Source: Flavobacterium muglaense
GTDB taxonomy: Bacteria > Bacteroidota > Bacteroidia > Flavobacteriales > Flavobacteriaceae
Length of the DNA: 64,000 bases
Assembly: GCF_014305155.1 (NCBI RefSeq)
Contig: NZ_JACRUK010000017.1
Location: 1-64,000, forward strand
Direction: 5' to 3'
Shown here: positions 17,341 through 25,565 of the stretch, piece after piece
Layout of the letters: every line of letters starts with the position of its first letter
Position numbering within the stretch: position 1 is the stretch's first letter
Translations under genes and position numbers: made by a program
Notes under the pieces: model-generated
Database searches by the model: none
Told to the model about the DNA's origin: nothing
Seen by the model: only the letters and a program-made list of their open reading frames with translations

Positions 17341-18702
17341 TTAAAATTTAAGCAATTTAGGCTTTTTTTCTTTGCGCAAATAAGCTTGGATAATATTCTT
17401 AGTGTCGCGATTGTGGATCATGGGAGTAAGGATGTTTTTTAGGATTTTCATATTGGTTATTTGATAATTCAAATCATAAAAAGCATATCCTTTGTAAATT
17501 CCGTTCTCAATAAGTACGGCACAGCGTTCGCTAATGCTGCGGCCACGCTCGACAATAACCATATTTTGGCTTTCAAACTCGCTATGGGTAATAAATTCCT
17601 TAACGCGAATATTGTATTCTTGTGGTGAAACTTTGCCGATGCAAGCGCCGTCACATTCTTTAATCGTATATTGAAAGCAGTTGCTTTTGGAAGCAAAAAG
17701 GCCGTTTAGTTTTTGACAGAGTTTGTATTTTTCTGAAATTCTAAAAAGCATGTTTTTACCCTCAAGTAAGCTAGTAAATGATATTATTTCTTTTTTACGG
17801 CCATCAGCTTTTTGCAATTTTAAGTTGATGTAACCGTTTTTATCCATTTCAGGATACAATGCCCATTGAAAAATATTTTTACGTTGCGCTCTATTGTACC
17901 TGGGTTTATGAATTTTAATTTCCTGACTTTCTTTTAGCAAAGCGACAAGTTCACTACCTGTTTCTTCATAGGTAACGGCATAGACTTCGGCTTGAATTTT
18001 CTTAGAGCTAGTGGTAATACCGGTGAAATGTTGATTTATTCGTTTTTTGATATTTTTACTTTTACCAATGTAGATTAATTCTCCTTTTTCGTTATGTATG
18101 TAATAAACTCCTGTTGATGTGGGTAAGGTATTGATGATATCCAGCAGTTTAGGAGCCATTCCTTTCTCAACTTTGAGCTTAATAAAGTCTTTGACAATTT
18201 CTTTATTGACGTCCTTCTCCAGTAGCATTTTAAATAGTTTTACCGTAGCTAGTGCATCACCGCTTGCGCGATGCCTGTCGGCCATAGGAATGCCTAAAGC
18301 ACGCACTAACTTCCCTAAACTATGTGAAGGTTGCTCTGGTAACAACTTCTTAGAAAGCTCAACAGTACAAAGCGTTTTTAAGCTAAAATCATATCCTAAA
18401 CGTCTAAACTCCGTGCGTAGGATTCGGTAATCAAAGTCGGCATTGTGTGCTACTAACACACAATCAGTAGTAATTTCAATAACGCGCTTAGCGATTTCAA
18501 AAAATTTAGGTGCAGAGACTAACATGGCATTGTTGATACCTGTTAATTTGACCACAAAAGGTTGAATAGGGATTTCAGGATTAACTAAACTGATGAATTG
18601 GTCTACAATTTCTTGCCCATCAAATTTATAGATAGCAATTTCCGTAATTCCTTCTTCATTAAAAGCGCCTCCGGTGGTTTCTATGTCTAATATTGCGTAC
18701 AA
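17341..18702 (-). CDS. Exonuclease (DnaQ-like) / GIY-YIG nuclease fusion protein
   Basis: A 453-residue two-domain nuclease. Residues 1-165 are a DEDDh 3'-5' exonuclease like DNA polymerase III epsilon: Asp6 and Glu8 in DIETTG, HNADFD at 86-91, and His144/Asp149 in HRASGD. Residues from about 193 form a GIY-YIG endonuclease (GVY at 198-200, YIG at 211-213, then SKNIKKRINQHF) as in UvrC/Cho, and the region beyond resembles the UvrC N-terminal half. The start is TTG at 18702, because no in-frame ATG precedes the DIETTG motif. A role in repair or proofreading is inferred. The fusion is known in Bacteroidetes and Actinobacteria. Confidence 0.9.
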   Translation of the reverse strand: MYAILDIETTGGAFNEEGITEIAIYKFDGQEIVDQFISLVNPEIPIQPFVVKLTGINNAMLVSAPKFFEIAKRVIEITTDCVLVAHNADFDYRILRTEFRRLGYDFSLKTLCTVELSKKLLPEQPSHSLGKLVRALGIPMADRHRASGDALATVKLFKMLLEKDVNKEIVKDFIKLKVEKGMAPKLLDIINTLPTSTGVYYIHNEKGELIYIGKSKNIKKRINQHFTGITTSSKKIQAEVYAVTYEETGSELVALLKESQEIKIHKPRYNRAQRKNIFQWALYPEMDKNGYINLKLQKADGRKKEIISFTSLLEGKNMLFRISEKYKLCQKLNGLFASKSNCFQYTIKECDGACIGKVSPQEYNIRVKEFITHSEFESQNMVIVERGRSISERCAVLIENGIYKGYAFYDLNYQITNMKILKNILTPMIHNRDTKNIIQAYLRKEKKPKLLKF

Positions 18703-18771
18703 ATTTTTTTGTTTAAAGTTGGTGGTTTTGGATTTAAAACCGTTTTAAAGCAGCTAATGTTCTTTATCGAG

Positions 18772-19434
18772 TTATCTTCCTCCGAAGATACTACTCCCTA
18801 TTCGAACCATAGTACTGCCACATTCAATTGCCAATTGATAATCGCCAGACATTCCCATGGATAAAGTAGTTATGTCAAGGTTACTGCTAGTTGAAGTGCT
18901 GCGTAGTTTTTTAAAAACAGCATTTAAATGCATAAATTCTTTCTTAATTTGGTTTTGGCTGTCCGTAAAAGTAGCCATTCCCATCAATCCTGTGATACGT
19001 ATGTTTTTCAATTCATGAAATTCATTTGAGGCTAGAAGTGCAGTAAGTTCTTGATCGTCTAATCCAAATTTGGTTTCTTCCTCAGCAATATGCATTTGCA
19101 ATAAGCAATCAATCACACGGTTGTTTTTTAAGGCTTGTTTATTGATTTCGGTTAATAATTTTAAACTGTCTACGCCGTGAATCAAACTTACAAAAGGGGC
19201 CATGAATTTGACTTTATTTGTTTGTACGTGACCAATCATGTGCCACTGGATATCTTTGGGCATTTGTTCCCATTTATCGGCCATTTCTTGGATTTTATTT
19301 TCTCCAAAAACACGTTGTCCGGCATCGTAAGCTTCCATTAAATCGGGCACTGGTTTTGTTTTTGAAACAGCGACAAGTATAACGTTTTCAGGTAGCGTTG
19401 ATTTGATATGTAGTAGGTTGTTTTTTATTGACAT
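18772..19434 (-). CDS. YggS family pyridoxal phosphate homeostasis protein
   Basis: A 220-residue PLP-binding protein (PLPHP, YggS/PROSC family) with a TIM-barrel alanine-racemase-like fold. Lys25 in VAVSKTKP carries the cofactor; FGENKIQEM, WHMIGHVQTNK, LSMGMSGDY and the terminal VRIGSSIFGGR are family motifs. It is thought to buffer PLP levels and has no known catalytic reaction. Its start overlaps the last 10 bp of the small membrane protein gene upstream, so translation is coupled. Confidence 0.95.
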   Translation of the reverse strand: MSIKNNLLHIKSTLPENVILVAVSKTKPVPDLMEAYDAGQRVFGENKIQEMADKWEQMPKDIQWHMIGHVQTNKVKFMAPFVSLIHGVDSLKLLTEINKQALKNNRVIDCLLQMHIAEEETKFGLDDQELTALLASNEFHELKNIRITGLMGMATFTDSQNQIKKEFMHLNAVFKKLRSTSTSSNLDITTLSMGMSGDYQLAIECGSTMVRIGSSIFGGR

Positions 19435-19748
19435 TTTATTTTTTTTACAAAATAGTTACTGATAGCTTGAACGGTAATCAAGACAATTAGAAAGATGAAG
19501 CAAGCTACAATAGCACTTACAATTCCTACCATTGGGTTTAAGCATTTAGGTTGGCTTTCTTTAGTAAAATCAAGATAAAGCGTAATAAATGCAACAACAG
19601 CAAATACGAATTGTGAAATGATACTATAGATACAAACAGTCTTAAATGAAAATCTCACTTTGTTTCCTATAGATAGTGTACCAACGATAAGTTGAAAAAT
19701 CATTGGAAAGAAAATTGACAATGCAATTATTTTTATAACAAAAACCAT
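19425..19748 (-). CDS. Small membrane protein of unknown function
   Basis: A 107-residue protein with three predicted membrane helices (about 3-24, 37-58 and 73-97) and a lysine-rich C-terminus. I do not recognise a family. It overlaps the yggS-like gene by 10 bp and is read in the same direction. Upstream is a 68-bp gap to the 3-hydroxyacyl-CoA dehydrogenase gene. A membrane function is all that can be inferred. Confidence 0.65.
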   Translation of the reverse strand: MVFVIKIIALSIFFPMIFQLIVGTLSIGNKVRFSFKTVCIYSIISQFVFAVVAFITLYLDFTKESQPKCLNPMVGIVSAIVACFIFLIVLITVQAISNYFVKKIKCQ

Positions 19749-19816
19749 TGTTTGATTTGTAAGTTAAGGACAGTTTTCAAAGTTTTGAAATCATTTCTAA
19801 ATAGCGATGAAGCTAT

Positions 19817-20704
19817 TTAAACAAACTGTTTAGCTATTTTATCAGCTTTTTTACTTTCGGTATAATCGTAAAAACCTTCTCCAGATTTTACACCTAATTT
19901 TCCAGCACGAACCATATTCACTAACAATGGGCAAGGAGCATATTTTGGGTTTTTGAAACCATCGTACATTACGTTCAAAATAGCTAAACATACGTCTAAT
20001 CCAATAAAATCAGCTAGTTGTAAAGGTCCCATTGGGTGTCCCATACCTAACTTCATTACTGTGTCAATTTCATAAACACCTGCTACCTTGTTGTACAAAG
20101 TTTCAATAGCCTCGTTAATCATAGGCATTAAAATCCTGTTAGCAACAAACCCGGGATAATCATTAACTTCAACAGGTGTTTTTCCTAACTGCTCTGATAA
20201 TGTCATGATTGTCTTTGTCACTTCATCACTGGTGTTATAACCACGAATGATTTCGACTAGTTTCATAATCGGCACTGGATTCATAAAATGCATTCCAATA
20301 ACGCGTTCAGGATGAGCAACTACAGCTCCAATTTGTGTAATTGAAATAGAAGAAGTATTTGTTGCAAGGATGGTATTGTGAGAACAAGCTTCGTTTAATT
20401 GCTTGAAGATATTCAGTTTTAATTCAACATTTTCAGTTGCAGCTTCAACGACTAAGTCAACACCTACAACCCCGTCCTTAATGTCCGTGTATGTAATTAT
20501 ATTGGTGATTGTTTTTACTTTGTCTTCTTGAGTAATAGTTCCTTTGGCAATCATTCGATCCAAATTTCCGGCTATAGTAGCCATTCCTTTGTCTAATGAT
20601 TTTTCGGAAACATCTATTAATTTTACGGTAAAACCGCTTTGAGCAAAAGTGTGGGCAATTCCGTTACCCATTGTTCCTGCTCCAATTACTGCTATAATTT
20701 TCAT
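19817..20704 (-). CDS. 3-hydroxybutyryl-CoA dehydrogenase
   Basis: A 295-residue NAD-dependent L-3-hydroxyacyl-CoA dehydrogenase. The Rossmann motif G8-x-G10-x-x-G13 lies in VIGAGTMGNG. IGMHFMNPVPIMKLVE contains the catalytic His, and NDYPGFVANRILMPMINEA starts the C-terminal helical domain. It interconverts acetoacetyl-CoA and 3-hydroxybutyryl-CoA in fatty acid or butyrate-type metabolism. 52 bp separate it from the oxidoreductase gene upstream, so a shared transcript is likely. Confidence 0.94.
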   Translation of the reverse strand: MKIIAVIGAGTMGNGIAHTFAQSGFTVKLIDVSEKSLDKGMATIAGNLDRMIAKGTITQEDKVKTITNIITYTDIKDGVVGVDLVVEAATENVELKLNIFKQLNEACSHNTILATNTSSISITQIGAVVAHPERVIGMHFMNPVPIMKLVEIIRGYNTSDEVTKTIMTLSEQLGKTPVEVNDYPGFVANRILMPMINEAIETLYNKVAGVYEIDTVMKLGMGHPMGPLQLADFIGLDVCLAILNVMYDGFKNPKYAPCPLLVNMVRAGKLGVKSGEGFYDYTESKKADKIAKQFV

Positions 20705-20756
20705 TTATTTATTTTTAAATTTAAAGTTTTCTCGTTTAACTTTTAAATCAGAACTT

Positions 20757-21722
20757 TTATTTATTAAAACAATCGATAATTTGATAGGCTACTTTTAAAG
20801 CGTCTGTGGCTTGCTCTAAAGTAACAATAGGAGTCGAATTAGTTGTAATTGCATCAGCAAAAGTTTCTAGTTCTTCTAGGATTGCATTATTTTGTTCTAC
20901 TTCAGGATTTGAGAAGTAAATTTGTTTTTTTACGCCTTCGGCATTTTGTAGTATCATATCAAAATCACCCGGAACTTCGGGAGCATCTTTCATTTTGACA
21001 ACCTCACATTTTTTCTCTAAAAAGTCAACAGAGATATAAGCATCTTTTTGAAAGAACCTTGTTTTACGCATGTTTTTCATCGAAATTCGGCTTGCAGTCA
21101 AGTTAGCCACGCAGCCATTTTCAAATTCGATTCTAGCATTAGCAATATCTGGAGTGTCGCTAATGACTGAAACTCCACTGGCGCTTACGTTTTTTACTTT
21201 GGATTTAACCACGCTCAAGATAACATCAATATCATGAATCATTAAGTCGAGAACTACAGGCACATCAGTACCACGCGGATTAAACTCAGCCAAACGGTGC
21301 GTTTCTATAAACATAGGGTTTTCAATCATGTCTTTGCTGGCTATAAACGCTGGGTTAAACCGCTCTACATGTCCTACTTGTCCTTTTACCTTATACTCAT
21401 TTGCAAGAGCGATAATTTCATCGGCCTCTTCGACAGTATTCGAAATGGGTTTTTCGATAAAAACATGTTTACCAGATTTGATAGCAACTTTAGCACATTT
21501 ATAATGGGAAAGCGTAGGTGTCACAATATCAATGACGTCTACTGCATGAATAAGAGTAGCTATTGTGGTAAAGTGCTTGTATCCAAATTCTTTTGAAATT
21601 TTCTCAGCATTCTCTTGATTTGGATCATAAAAACCAACTAATTCATATTTCTCAGATTGTTGTAATAATCGCAAATGTATTTTTCCTAAGTGACCAGCAC
21701 CTAATACTCCAATTTTTAGCAT
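20757..21722 (-). CDS. Gfo/Idh/MocA family oxidoreductase
   Basis: A 321-residue NAD(P)-dependent oxidoreductase. G8-x-G10-x-x-G13 in VLGAGHLGK binds the dinucleotide; EKP at 90-92 is the family's catalytic-lysine motif, and DLMIHDIDV near 158-166 supplies the conserved acidic/His pair. The substrate, usually a sugar or sugar derivative, cannot be read from the sequence. It is divergent from pcm across a 145-bp gap. Confidence 0.9.
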   Translation of the reverse strand: MLKIGVLGAGHLGKIHLRLLQQSEKYELVGFYDPNQENAEKISKEFGYKHFTTIATLIHAVDVIDIVTPTLSHYKCAKVAIKSGKHVFIEKPISNTVEEADEIIALANEYKVKGQVGHVERFNPAFIASKDMIENPMFIETHRLAEFNPRGTDVPVVLDLMIHDIDVILSVVKSKVKNVSASGVSVISDTPDIANARIEFENGCVANLTASRISMKNMRKTRFFQKDAYISVDFLEKKCEVVKMKDAPEVPGDFDMILQNAEGVKKQIYFSNPEVEQNNAILEELETFADAITTNSTPIVTLEQATDALKVAYQIIDCFNK

Positions 21723-21867
21723 AATGATTGTAATTTCTACAAAAATAGGAATAAAATGATTAATTAATTAGAGATAAGGCACAATTATTTGCCTATTTAA
21801 AAATTAAAAATTGGCAATTGGAATTAGAATTTCTTTTCTATTTTTACCAAAATAAAATTAATAAAGT

Positions 21868-22509
21868 TTGAAAGATACAGCCAAACATCAAGGACTTCGA
21901 AACCAATTAGTAAGCGTTTTACAAGAGAAAGGAATAACAGATAAAAATGTTCTGGAAGCAATCAAAAAGATTCCCAGACATCTTTTTTTGAATTCAAGCT
22001 TTGAAAATTATGCCTACCAAGATAAGGCTTTCCCTATAGGTGCTGGGCAAACGATCTCACAACCGTATACAGTAGCCTTTCAATCTCAGTTGCTTGAGAT
22101 AGAAAAAGATCATAAAGTTTTAGAAATAGGCACTGGTTCGGGCTATCAAACTGCTGTTTTGTACATGATGGGAGCAAAGGTATATAGTGTAGAACGTCAA
22201 AATGAATTATTCAAGCAAACATCAGCTTTGTTACCAAAATTAGGAATTAGACCTAAACATCTTACTTTTGGAGATGGGTACAAAGGGTTGCCTGGATTTG
22301 CACCTTTTGATAGTATTATTGTAACGGCTGGTGCACCATTTATTCCACAACCTTTAATGGCACAGTTAAAAATAGGAGGAAGGCTTGTTATTCCGCTTGG
22401 CGATGATGTGCAAATTATGACTTTATTGATTCGAAAAAACGAAACTCAGTTCGAAAAACATGAATTAGGGGAGTTTAGATTCGTTCCATTATTAGAAGAT
22501 AAAAATTAA
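21868..22509 (+). CDS. pcm: Protein-L-isoaspartate O-methyltransferase
   Basis: A 213-residue SAM-dependent methyltransferase that repairs isoaspartyl residues in aged proteins. LEIGTGSGYQTAVL near 87-100 is the SAM-binding motif I, preceded by GAGQTISQPYTVA, and VTAGAPFIPQPL follows. The start is TTG at 21868: the conserved sequence KDTAKHQGLRNQLV begins right after it and no in-frame ATG precedes. It is followed by the tandem repeat array. Confidence 0.95.
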   Translation: MKDTAKHQGLRNQLVSVLQEKGITDKNVLEAIKKIPRHLFLNSSFENYAYQDKAFPIGAGQTISQPYTVAFQSQLLEIEKDHKVLEIGTGSGYQTAVLYMMGAKVYSVERQNELFKQTSALLPKLGIRPKHLTFGDGYKGLPGFAPFDSIIVTAGAPFIPQPLMAQLKIGGRLVIPLGDDVQIMTLLIRKNETQFEKHELGEFRFVPLLEDKN

Positions 22510-22566
22510 AACACTCGCGTTTTCTAGGAGGAAGTGTATGGAGAATTGGGACCTATATGGGACTGG

Positions 22567-22924
22567 TTTTCTTTGTGAATCTTTTTGAAAAAGCATTGAG
22601 AGATGGCCCACGGATGTCACTGATTTAAACTGATTTTTCATTCACTTTGTGCTGTTCTGTTTTCTTTGAATCTTTGTGAAATAGTGTTTAGAATTAGCCC
22701 ACGGATGTCACTAATTTAAACAGATCTAAACTGATTTTTCATTCACTTTGTGTTGCTCTGTTTTCTTTGTGAATCTTTGTGAAAAAACATTGAGAGATGG
22801 CACGCGGATGACGCGGATTTAAACAGATTTAAACTGATTTTTTATTCACTTTGTGTTGCTCTATTTTCTTTGTGAATCTTTGTGAAAAAGCATTGAGAAT
22901 TAGACTACGGATGTCACTGATTTA
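22567..22924. repeat. Tandem array of about 100-bp degenerate units
   Basis: Three full units and a partial fourth, each running TTTTCTTTGTGAATCTTTGT, an AGCATTGAGA-like part, a CACGGATGTCACTGATTTAAA part, then a TTCACTTTGTGTTGCTCTG part. Units start near 22567, 22659, 22761 and 22863. The last unit is cut exactly at the stop codon of the Fic gene (22922-22924). The array accounts for nearly all of the 412-bp gap 22510-22921; I see no gene or structured RNA in it. Confidence 0.85.
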
Positions 22925-23974
22925 TTGCGCAATAATCCCAATATAACGCTCCAAGCTTTCTTTCTCAATTTGAGCAATAAATAGCAGGAAATCTTCTTTG
23001 TTGTTTTGAGTTTGAGCCGTTTCAAGTGATTGATAATATTGCATGCGACTTTCATAGTTTCCTTTGATATTAGCAATTACATATCCATGCTGCAATAAAA
23101 TTAAATTCATAACTAATCGTGAAGTTCTTCCATTTCCATCAATAAATGGATGAATGGTTACCAAACGTTCGTGCATTTCGGCGGCTAAAATAATAGGATG
23201 GAGTTTAGATTTATACGTTTCGTACCACATATAGAAATCCTCCATGTTTTTAGTAACCATATACGGTTGTGGAGGCATATAACTACTTCCTTTTATCATC
23301 ACTTGAACTTGTCGATATCGACCTGCATCTTCAGGCTGAATTCCTCGTAAGATCAAGTTGTGTATAGATAAAACTTCACGCTCATTAAGGGGATTATTTT
23401 TCTCAATTAACTGCTTGATGTAGGCTATGGCCTCTTGATGGTTAATAGCTTCAAGATGTTCACGCATACTTTTTCCTGAGATCGTCAAACCTTCGTTGAT
23501 GACTAAATCAGTCTCACGTAATGTTAATGTATTTCCTTCGATTCGATTACTTTCGAAAGTATATTCTAGCTCAAGTGCTTGAGCTATTCTAAAACTATCA
23601 AATTGACGAAATTTATCTAATTTAATTTTTAAAGCATCTATTTCATTTAACAAAAGCTGTAGCTCTTTGGATATTTTTTGGTTGGGACTTGCTATTCTTA
23701 TGTAGTTTAACTCTTCTTCGGCTTCTTTTAAGGCTTTAAGAGCAAAATGTTCGTCACCAATTTCATAAAGAATTTTTTCTTTTAACCACGCTATCATCAA
23801 TGTTTCGTAGTCAATTTCTAGAATAGATGACAATTTGATTATTTGTTCTTTGGTAGGTTTACGAGAACCACTTTCAAATTTACTAATTAATGCTTGGTCA
23901 ATAGCTGTCAATTGCGCTAATTCTCTTGTTTTAAGTGCTTTTGTTTCTCTTGCTGCTTTTAGTAAAGTTTTCAT
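22922..23974 (-). CDS. Fic family protein with N-terminal XRE-type helix-turn-helix
   Basis: A 350-residue protein. An HTH_3 domain (about 10-62, TRELAQLTAIDQALISKFES) is followed by a short coiled coil (about 100-122) and a Fic domain with the full catalytic motif HPFIDGNGRTSR at 275-286. SNRIEG at 142-147 fits the inhibitory-helix motif (S/T)xxxE(G/N), so AMPylation is probably autoinhibited. DNA binding by the same polypeptide suggests autoregulation, and three related boxes lie in its promoter. I chose the ATG at 23974; a TTG two codons upstream (23980) is possible. The target is unknown. Confidence 0.92.
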   Translation of the reverse strand: MKTLLKAARETKALKTRELAQLTAIDQALISKFESGSRKPTKEQIIKLSSILEIDYETLMIAWLKEKILYEIGDEHFALKALKEAEEELNYIRIASPNQKISKELQLLLNEIDALKIKLDKFRQFDSFRIAQALELEYTFESNRIEGNTLTLRETDLVINEGLTISGKSMREHLEAINHQEAIAYIKQLIEKNNPLNEREVLSIHNLILRGIQPEDAGRYRQVQVMIKGSSYMPPQPYMVTKNMEDFYMWYETYKSKLHPIILAAEMHERLVTIHPFIDGNGRTSRLVMNLILLQHGYVIANIKGNYESRMQYYQSLETAQTQNNKEDFLLFIAQIEKESLERYIGIIAQ

Positions 23975-23989
23975 GATCAAAATATGTTT

Positions 23990-24048
23990 AATATTGTCTT
24001 GACAAAATTAGTCATAATATTTTGGTGAAAAAAATTTGACACAATATT
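23990..24048 (-). promoter_or_regulatory. Promoter and candidate operator boxes of the Fic/HTH gene
   Basis: TAATTTTG on the minus strand (24010-24003) fits the Bacteroidetes -7 box. Three variants of one motif surround it: GACAATATT (minus strand, 23998-23990), GTCATAATATT (24011-24021) and GACACAATATT (24038-24048). Boxes touching or flanking the -7 element are where a repressor would bind; the encoded HTH protein is the obvious candidate. Confidence 0.45.
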
Positions 24049-24157
24049 TCACTACCTCAAGCAAATCTTCTTTTCTAGCAAGTTGAAAATAGATGTTGCT
24101 ACAATAAAAATAAATAAGTTGATTTGACTAAGCAATCGATGAATAGTAGGTATGGTT

Positions 24158-24610
24158 TTAAAAAGCTTTTTTGATTCGGTCTAAATCACGTTTTGTATCT
24201 TGTTCTTTTAAAGATTCTCTCTTATCGTATGTTTTCTTACCACGGCAAAGTCCTATTTCAAGTTTCGCCATTCCTTTTTCATTAGTAAATAATTTTAAAG
24301 GAACAATAGTTAAACCTTTGGCTTGCACACTTCTTTCCAGACTTTTTAGTTCGCGTTTGTTCAAAAGCAGTTTTCTTTCACTTCTAGCTTTATGATTAAA
24401 CTGATTTCCAAAAGTGTATTCTTCGATATAGGTATTGATAGCAAAAAGTTCGTTATTACTAAACTCACAAAAGCTTTCGGTAATATTTGCCTTACCTAGA
24501 CGGATGGATTTTATCTCGGTACCTGCTAAAACAATTCCAGCAGTGAATTTCTCGATTATTTCGTAATCAAATCGAGCTCTTTTATTTAGTATGTTGACAG
24601 TTTTTAGCAT
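24158..24610 (-). CDS. smpB: SsrA-binding protein SmpB
   Basis: A 150-residue RNA-binding protein that delivers tmRNA to stalled ribosomes. NKRARFDYEIIEKFTAGIVL, GTEIKSIRLGKANI and the basic C-terminal tail YDKRESLKEQDTKRD are diagnostic. The frame is open 23 codons further upstream, but the ATG at 24610 gives the usual start and length. The tmRNA gene itself is not in this window. Divergent from the VF530 gene. Confidence 0.95.
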   Translation of the reverse strand: MLKTVNILNKRARFDYEIIEKFTAGIVLAGTEIKSIRLGKANITESFCEFSNNELFAINTYIEEYTFGNQFNHKARSERKLLLNKRELKSLERSVQAKGLTIVPLKLFTNEKGMAKLEIGLCRGKKTYDKRESLKEQDTKRDLDRIKKAF

Positions 24611-24668
24611 AGGGTGACAAATGTAGCAACAAATGTATGAATCAGCAATTTTTTTTATAAAATTGGTA

Positions 24669-24676
24669 TAAATTTG
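24669..24676 (+). promoter_or_regulatory. TAnnTTTG box directly before the VF530 gene
   Basis: TAAATTTG ends 4 bp before the ATG at 24681, which predicts a leaderless or nearly leaderless transcript. Confidence 0.5.
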
Positions 24677-24680
24677 CAAT

Positions 24681-24908
24681 ATGGAAAAACAACAGTCAAA
24701 AGACCCATTGCACGGTATTACTTTAAAAACGATTTTAGAAAAACTAGAAGCTCATTTTGGGTTTGATACTTTGGGCGAATTAATAAAAATTAAATGTTTT
24801 AATGATAACCCTAGTATCAAGTCAAGTTTAACATTTTTACGTAAAACAGATTGGGCAAGGAAAGAAGTAGAAGAGTTGTATGTAAAAAACGTTTCTAAAT
24901 TTTTGTAG
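24681..24908 (+). CDS. VF530 family DNA-binding protein
   Basis: A 75-residue protein of the VF530 (DUF2132) family. The family's conserved parts are visible: KDPLHGITLKTILEKLE near 7-23, HFGFDTLGELIKIKCF near 25-40 and SSLTFLRKTDWARKEVE near 48-64. The name derives from a Vibrio structure proposed to bind DNA; the cellular role is unknown. Its stop codon abuts the stop codon of the convergent gene with no base between. Confidence 0.88.
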   Translation: MEKQQSKDPLHGITLKTILEKLEAHFGFDTLGELIKIKCFNDNPSIKSSLTFLRKTDWARKEVEELYVKNVSKFL

Positions 24909-25460
24909 TTAGTTTAATTTATACGAAACCATTACACCACCGCGGTATGGAAACCATTCACCACTTTTGTTATAATGCTGGGCATGCTCATATCTAGTAC
25001 CGTCACTAATGCGGTAACCTCTGTAGAATCCTTGGTGCCATCCACCGCCTAGAAAACAGTCTAGGTAAAATTTGTCATTTATTTTAGCTTTATAACCAAT
25101 GGTTGAGCCAATGAAGTATCCTTTTCCTCTTTCGTAGTAATCAGTGTTGATATAATTCCACTTTTGAAAATTGTATGCACTTAAGCCGATGTTTCCTCCT
25201 ACATAAAATCCATTATCCGTACTCTTAAAATGATACCGATACTCTGAGGTGAAAGTATAAAATTCACGAGGTTTCCCGTTAACCGACTTCCAGAGTGAGG
25301 CTAGTACATCAAAATTTAAAGTTGATTTTTCTCCAATTTTGGTTTCAACAGCCACGTTTGGTATTGTTAAAAGCGTTGTAAACGCATTTACTTTTACGTA
25401 TGTCTGGGATTGCGAATGCATCGCAACTAAAAGTAGGGGTAGTAAGAGCAATTTTTTCAT
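24909..25460 (-). CDS. Exported beta-rich protein, DUF3575-like
   Basis: A 183-residue protein with a signal peptide (MKKLLLLPLLLVAMHSQSQ). The remainder is rich in aromatic residues and alternating patterns typical of outer-membrane beta strands, with YRYHFKSTDNGFYVGGNIGLS and GYFIGSTIGYKAKI, ending in a barrel-like VMVSYKLN. It resembles DUF3575 proteins of Bacteroidetes; that assignment is tentative. It converges with the VF530 gene with zero spacing. Confidence 0.7.
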   Translation of the reverse strand: MKKLLLLPLLLVAMHSQSQTYVKVNAFTTLLTIPNVAVETKIGEKSTLNFDVLASLWKSVNGKPREFYTFTSEYRYHFKSTDNGFYVGGNIGLSAYNFQKWNYINTDYYERGKGYFIGSTIGYKAKINDKFYLDCFLGGGWHQGFYRGYRISDGTRYEHAQHYNKSGEWFPYRGGVMVSYKLN

Positions 25461-25565
25461 AAATTATAAAAGTTGTGTCTAGTAGCTAATGCCACTATCC
25501 TAGTGGAGGTATTACTAACACAAATCTAGACTTTTTAGTACATGATGTTGATGAAATAATAGTAA

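Noticed and set aside
22567..22924. CRISPR array
   Set aside because: Units are about 100 bp, degenerate and contiguous, without short identical repeats alternating with unique spacers, and no cas gene is near.
24611..24679. N-terminal extension of smpB
   Set aside because: It would overlap the promoter region of the divergent VF530 gene and does not resemble SmpB; the ATG at 24610 gives normal length.
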